64,000 nt of DNA from SG8-40 sp963792855. Its GTDB lineage: Bacteria; Pseudomonadota; Gammaproteobacteria; Burkholderiales; Eutrophovitaceae. Both the position numbers and the translations under genes were made by a program. The notes under the pieces are model-generated. The model worked only from the letters and a program-made list of their open reading frames with translations. It made no database searches and was not told the DNA's origin. The first letter of the stretch is position 1, and each line of letters starts with the position of its first letter. Location of the stretch: assembly GCA_963792855.1 (NCBI GenBank), contig CAWBXZ010000006.1, positions 372,001 to 436,000 on the forward strand. Direction: 5' to 3'. Positions 61,167-64,000 of the stretch are shown here, piece after piece.

Positions 61167-61196
61167 TTGAAGCGATGGCAGGGTCAGGGCTATAAT
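61167..61196 (+). promoter_or_regulatory. Sigma-70-type promoter of carAB
   Basis: TTGAAG (61167-61172), 18-base spacer, perfect TATAAT (61191-61196). Transcription would begin near 61203, just before the hairpin at 61208. Confidence 0.7.
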
Positions 61197-61207
61197 TGCG
61201 CCAACCT

Positions 61208-61239
61208 GAAAGCGGGAGGGGTTCGCCCCTCCCGCTTTC
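61208..61239 (+). promoter_or_regulatory. Very stable hairpin at the 5' end of the carAB leader
   Basis: GAAAGCGGGAGGGG and CCCCTCCCGCTTTC pair perfectly (14 bp) around a TTCG tetraloop. No T run follows, so it is more likely a 5'-end stabilising or regulatory stem than a terminator for dapB, although the latter is possible. Confidence 0.7.
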
Positions 61240-61309
61240 GTACGTGCAGCCTGCTCGAAGGCCCCCCCGATCAGCAGTCTGCCTGGTTCGTATTTGCCCG
61301 GGAGTCACC

Positions 61310-62455
61310 TTGTCTTTGCCGAAGAACAGACCCGCAGTACTCGTGCTCGCAGATGGCACGGTGTTCCGCGGTGTTTCCATTGGCGCGCCGACCAGCGTGA
61401 ACGGCGAAGTGGTTTTCAACACCGCCATGACGGGGTATCAGGAGATTCTCACCGACCCGTCCTACACGCGCCAGATCGTCACGCTGACCTATCCGCACAT
61501 CGGTAATGTCGGCATCAATCCAGAGGACATGGAGGACGCCAGGATCAATGCGGCAGGACTGGTGATCCGCGAACTCCCGGTTCTGGCGAGCAACTTCCGG
61601 ATGGACCGGAAACTGCAGGACTGGCTGGCGGAGCACGATGTGCCCGCGATTTCCGGTATCGATACCCGCAAGCTGACACGCATACTGCGTGAAAAAGGCG
61701 CGCTGAGCGGTTGCCTGATGGCTGGCGACGTGGATGAAGACGCGGCACTGGCGCAAGCCCGCGCCTTCCCGGGGTTGGCCGGCATGGATCTCGCCAAAGT
61801 CGTTACCTGCAAGGACGCCTATGAATGGCAGGAGACGGAATGGGTTCTCGGCTCGGGGTACGGCCGTGCGCAGGACGTGCGGCGCCACGTTGTTGCCTAT
61901 GACTTCGGCGTAAAGCGCAACATCCTGCGGATGCTCGCATCGCGGGGGTGCCGCATCACCGTGGTTCCGGCGCAGACGAGCGCCAGCGCAGTCATGGCGC
62001 TCAGGCCCGACGGCGTTTTCCTGTCCAACGGTCCCGGGGATCCGGAGCCATGTCGCTACGCTATTGACGCCATCGGCGATTTGCTCGACGCCGGCGTGCC
62101 TCTGTTCGGTATTTGCCTCGGCCACCAGTTGCTCGGACTGGCCACAGGCGCTCGTACGGTGAAAATGAAGTTCGGCCATCATGGCGCCAATCACCCGGTA
62201 AAGGACCTCGATACCGGAAAAGTGATGATTACCAGCCAGAATCACGGTTTTGCCGTCGATGGCGACAGCCTCCCTGACAGCGCGCGCGTGACGCACGTCT
62301 CGCTTTTCGACGGCAGCCTGCAGGGCTTTGAGCGCCGCGACAAACCGGCGTTCTGTTTCCAGGGACACCCGGAAGCGAGTCCGGGGCCGCACGACGTTGA
62401 TTACCTGTTCGACCGGTTCGTGACGATGATCGATGAGCACAAGCGCGCCGATTGA
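61310..62455 (+). CDS. carA: Carbamoyl-phosphate synthase small (glutaminase) subunit
   Basis: 381 residues from TTG 61310, with GGGAG about six bases upstream. This start puts the catalytic cysteine at C269 (GICLGHQ), the position in the E. coli subunit, so the earlier open frame is not used. It releases ammonia from glutamine for CarB. VFNTAMTGYQEILTDPSY, SGIDTRKLTRILRE, SNGPGDPEPC and GHPEASPGPHD are intact. carB starts 30 bp downstream. Confidence 0.97.
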   Translation: MSLPKNRPAVLVLADGTVFRGVSIGAPTSVNGEVVFNTAMTGYQEILTDPSYTRQIVTLTYPHIGNVGINPEDMEDARINAAGLVIRELPVLASNFRMDRKLQDWLAEHDVPAISGIDTRKLTRILREKGALSGCLMAGDVDEDAALAQARAFPGLAGMDLAKVVTCKDAYEWQETEWVLGSGYGRAQDVRRHVVAYDFGVKRNILRMLASRGCRITVVPAQTSASAVMALRPDGVFLSNGPGDPEPCRYAIDAIGDLLDAGVPLFGICLGHQLLGLATGARTVKMKFGHHGANHPVKDLDTGKVMITSQNHGFAVDGDSLPDSARVTHVSLFDGSLQGFERRDKPAFCFQGHPEASPGPHDVDYLFDRFVTMIDEHKRAD

Positions 62456-62485
62456 ATCGCCGGATAACGAACACAGCCATTTTCT

Positions 62486-64000
62486 ATGCCAAAACGCAGC
62501 GACATTAAATCAATTCTGATCATCGGCGCGGGGCCGATCGTCATTGGTCAGGCCTGTGAGTTCGATTATTCGGGAGCACAGGCATGCAAGGCGCTGCGAG
62601 AGGAAGGTTACCGGGTCATTCTGGTGAACTCCAACCCGGCTACCATCATGACCGACCCGGAATTGGCCGACGTGACCTACATCGAGCCGATTACCTGGCA
62701 GATGATAGAAAAGGTCATCGAGGTGGAGCGCCCGGATGTGCTGCTGCCCACCATGGGCGGGCAGACGGCGCTGAACTGCGCGCTCGATCTGGTGCGCAAT
62801 GGGGTGCTCGAGAAGTACGGCGTCGAGATGATCGGCGCCAACAAGGAAGCCATCGACAAGGCGGAGGACCGCGAAAAGTTCAAGGCGGCGATGAACAAGA
62901 TCGGACTCGCCAGCCCGCGGTCGATGGTCGCGCACAGCATGGAGGAAGCCCTCCAGGTTCAGGCGGCGATTGGTTTTCCGGCGATCATCCGGCCCTCCTT
63001 CACCCTGGGCGGCACCGGTGGCGGCATTGCCTACAATCGCGAGGAATTCGTCGAAATCATCGAGCGCGGTCTGGATGCTTCGCCCACCAACGAGGTGCTC
63101 GTCGAGGAGTCCGTCATCGGCTGGAAAGAGTTCGAGATGGAGGTGGTGCGCGATTGCAAGGACAATTGCATCATCATCTGCTCGATCGAGAACCTCGATC
63201 CGATGGGTATACACACCGGCGATTCGATCACGGTGGCACCCGCGCAGACGCTTACCGACAAGGAGTATCAGATCATGCGCAACGCGTCGATCGCGGTGTT
63301 GCGCGAGATCGGCGTGGACACTGGCGGCTCCAACGTCCAGTTCGCGATCAACCCGGCCGACGGGCGCATGACGATCATCGAGATGAATCCGCGGGTTTCC
63401 CGCTCCTCGGCGCTGGCGTCCAAGGCCACCGGGTTCCCGATTGCGAAAATCGCGGCCAAACTTGCTGTCGGTTACACGCTGGATGAATTGAGCAACGACA
63501 TCACCGGCGGAACGACCCCGGCTTCGTTCGAGCCGAGCATCGATTACGTTGTGACCAAGCTGCCGCGGTTTGCGTTCGAGAAATTCCCGCAGGCCGATCC
63601 GCATCTCACGACGCAGATGAAATCGGTCGGCGAGGTGATGGCAATAGGTCGCACCTTCCAGGAATCCCTGCAAAAAGCGCTGCGCGGGCTGGAAACGGGA
63701 ATCGACGGGTTCGACGAACGGTCCACCGACCGCCAGGAAATCGAAACCGAGTTGGGCGAACCGGCGCCGGAGCGCATCCTGTATCTGGCGGATGCGTTCC
63801 GTATCGGAATGAGCCTGGAAGAAGTGCATCAGTTCACGCACATCGACCCCTGGTTTCTCGCCCAGATCGAAGATGTCGTGCGCGACGAACTGGCGCTCGC
63901 GGGACGTCGCATGACCGAACTTGATGGCGCCAGTCTTCTGGCGCTCAAGCGCAAGGGGTTTTCCGACCGCCGTTTGGCCAGGCTGCTCGGCGAAACCGAG
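62486..64000 (+). CDS. carB: Carbamoyl-phosphate synthase large subunit, 5' part (cut by window edge)
   Basis: The frame is open from ATG 62486 (MPKRSDIKSILIIGAGPIVI) to the last base: 505 codons of about 1,070. It builds carbamoyl phosphate for arginine and pyrimidines from bicarbonate, ammonia and two ATP. The first ATP-grasp half is complete: GQACEFDYSGAQACKALREE, MGGQTALNCAL, RPSFTLGGTGGGIAYN, IEMNPRVSRSSALASKATG; the oligomerisation domain begins at about residue 400. The second half lies beyond the window. Confidence 0.98.
   Translation, partial: MPKRSDIKSILIIGAGPIVIGQACEFDYSGAQACKALREEGYRVILVNSNPATIMTDPELADVTYIEPITWQMIEKVIEVERPDVLLPTMGGQTALNCALDLVRNGVLEKYGVEMIGANKEAIDKAEDREKFKAAMNKIGLASPRSMVAHSMEEALQVQAAIGFPAIIRPSFTLGGTGGGIAYNREEFVEIIERGLDASPTNEVLVEESVIGWKEFEMEVVRDCKDNCIIICSIENLDPMGIHTGDSITVAPAQTLTDKEYQIMRNASIAVLREIGVDTGGSNVQFAINPADGRMTIIEMNPRVSRSSALASKATGFPIAKIAAKLAVGYTLDELSNDITGGTTPASFEPSIDYVVTKLPRFAFEKFPQADPHLTTQMKSVGEVMAIGRTFQESLQKALRGLETGIDGFDERSTDRQEIETELGEPAPERILYLADAFRIGMSLEEVHQFTHIDPWFLAQIEDVVRDELALAGRRMTELDGASLLALKRKGFSDRRLARLLGETE

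Overview
The window is about 60% GC by eye and reads as a chromosomal segment of a betaproteobacterium. The main evidence is gene order: leuC-leuD-leuB-asd-fimV-truA-trpF-trpB-trpA-accD-folC-SPOR protein-cvpA-purF-metZ, then lpxH and two cyclophilins, grpE-dnaK-dnaJ, divergent fur/bamE, and dapB-carA-carB. This order is typical of Nitrosomonadales/Burkholderiales-type genomes. I cannot name a genus. No rRNA, tRNA, CRISPR array or intact insertion sequence was seen.

Layout. 1-2.0 kb is the 3' two-thirds of dnaE. 2.0-16.1 kb is an accessory stretch. It holds small secreted or unknown proteins, a metal-response group (Met-rich haem lipoprotein, CDF exporter, MerR-family regulator), a large lipoprotein sulfatase, a DmeF-type CDF exporter, a phosphate-starvation pair (phoX and psiE, divergent, with 11-bp-spaced Pho half-sites before phoX), copies of a short dispersed repeat, and a broken restriction-modification locus (HNH endonuclease, ribbon-helix-helix regulator, beta-class SPPF methyltransferase). 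16.2-64 kb is dense core metabolism and housekeeping: acyP-metG, mrp, dcd, an ornithine/lysine decarboxylase with a probable leader peptide, folA-thyA, aroC, an MFS permease, leucine and tryptophan biosynthesis, fatty acid, folate and purine genes, metZ, lpxH, two cyclophilins, an L,D-transpeptidase pair, cysS, the DnaK chaperone operon behind a sigma-32-like promoter, hemH, hrcA, nadK, recN, fur, bamE, dapB, and carA plus the first half of carB.

How the genes work together. thyA and folA overlap by 4 bp and form one dTMP/tetrahydrofolate cycle unit. leuCDB and asd supply branched-chain and aspartate-family precursors. trpF-B-A, accD and folC follow as a biosynthetic run. The chaperone operon has heat-shock control, and hrcA lies about 2 kb away. 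Metal handling appears twice (about 3.8-5.9 kb and 9.2-10.1 kb), and phosphate scavenging once.

Most notable observations: (1) the restriction-modification locus carries at least six single-base frameshifts but keeps a perfect 10-bp inverted-repeat operator; (2) a 15-codon upstream ORF whose 3' end forms one arm of a stem ending just before the decarboxylase ribosome-binding site; (3) every frameshift I found lies between 3.8 and 16 kb, and none in about 48 kb of core genes, which favours real gene decay over random sequencing error; (4) a DUF922-like protein whose HExxH site reads NVAFH; (5) an L,D-transpeptidase and its overlapping TPR partner that share a related C-terminal domain.
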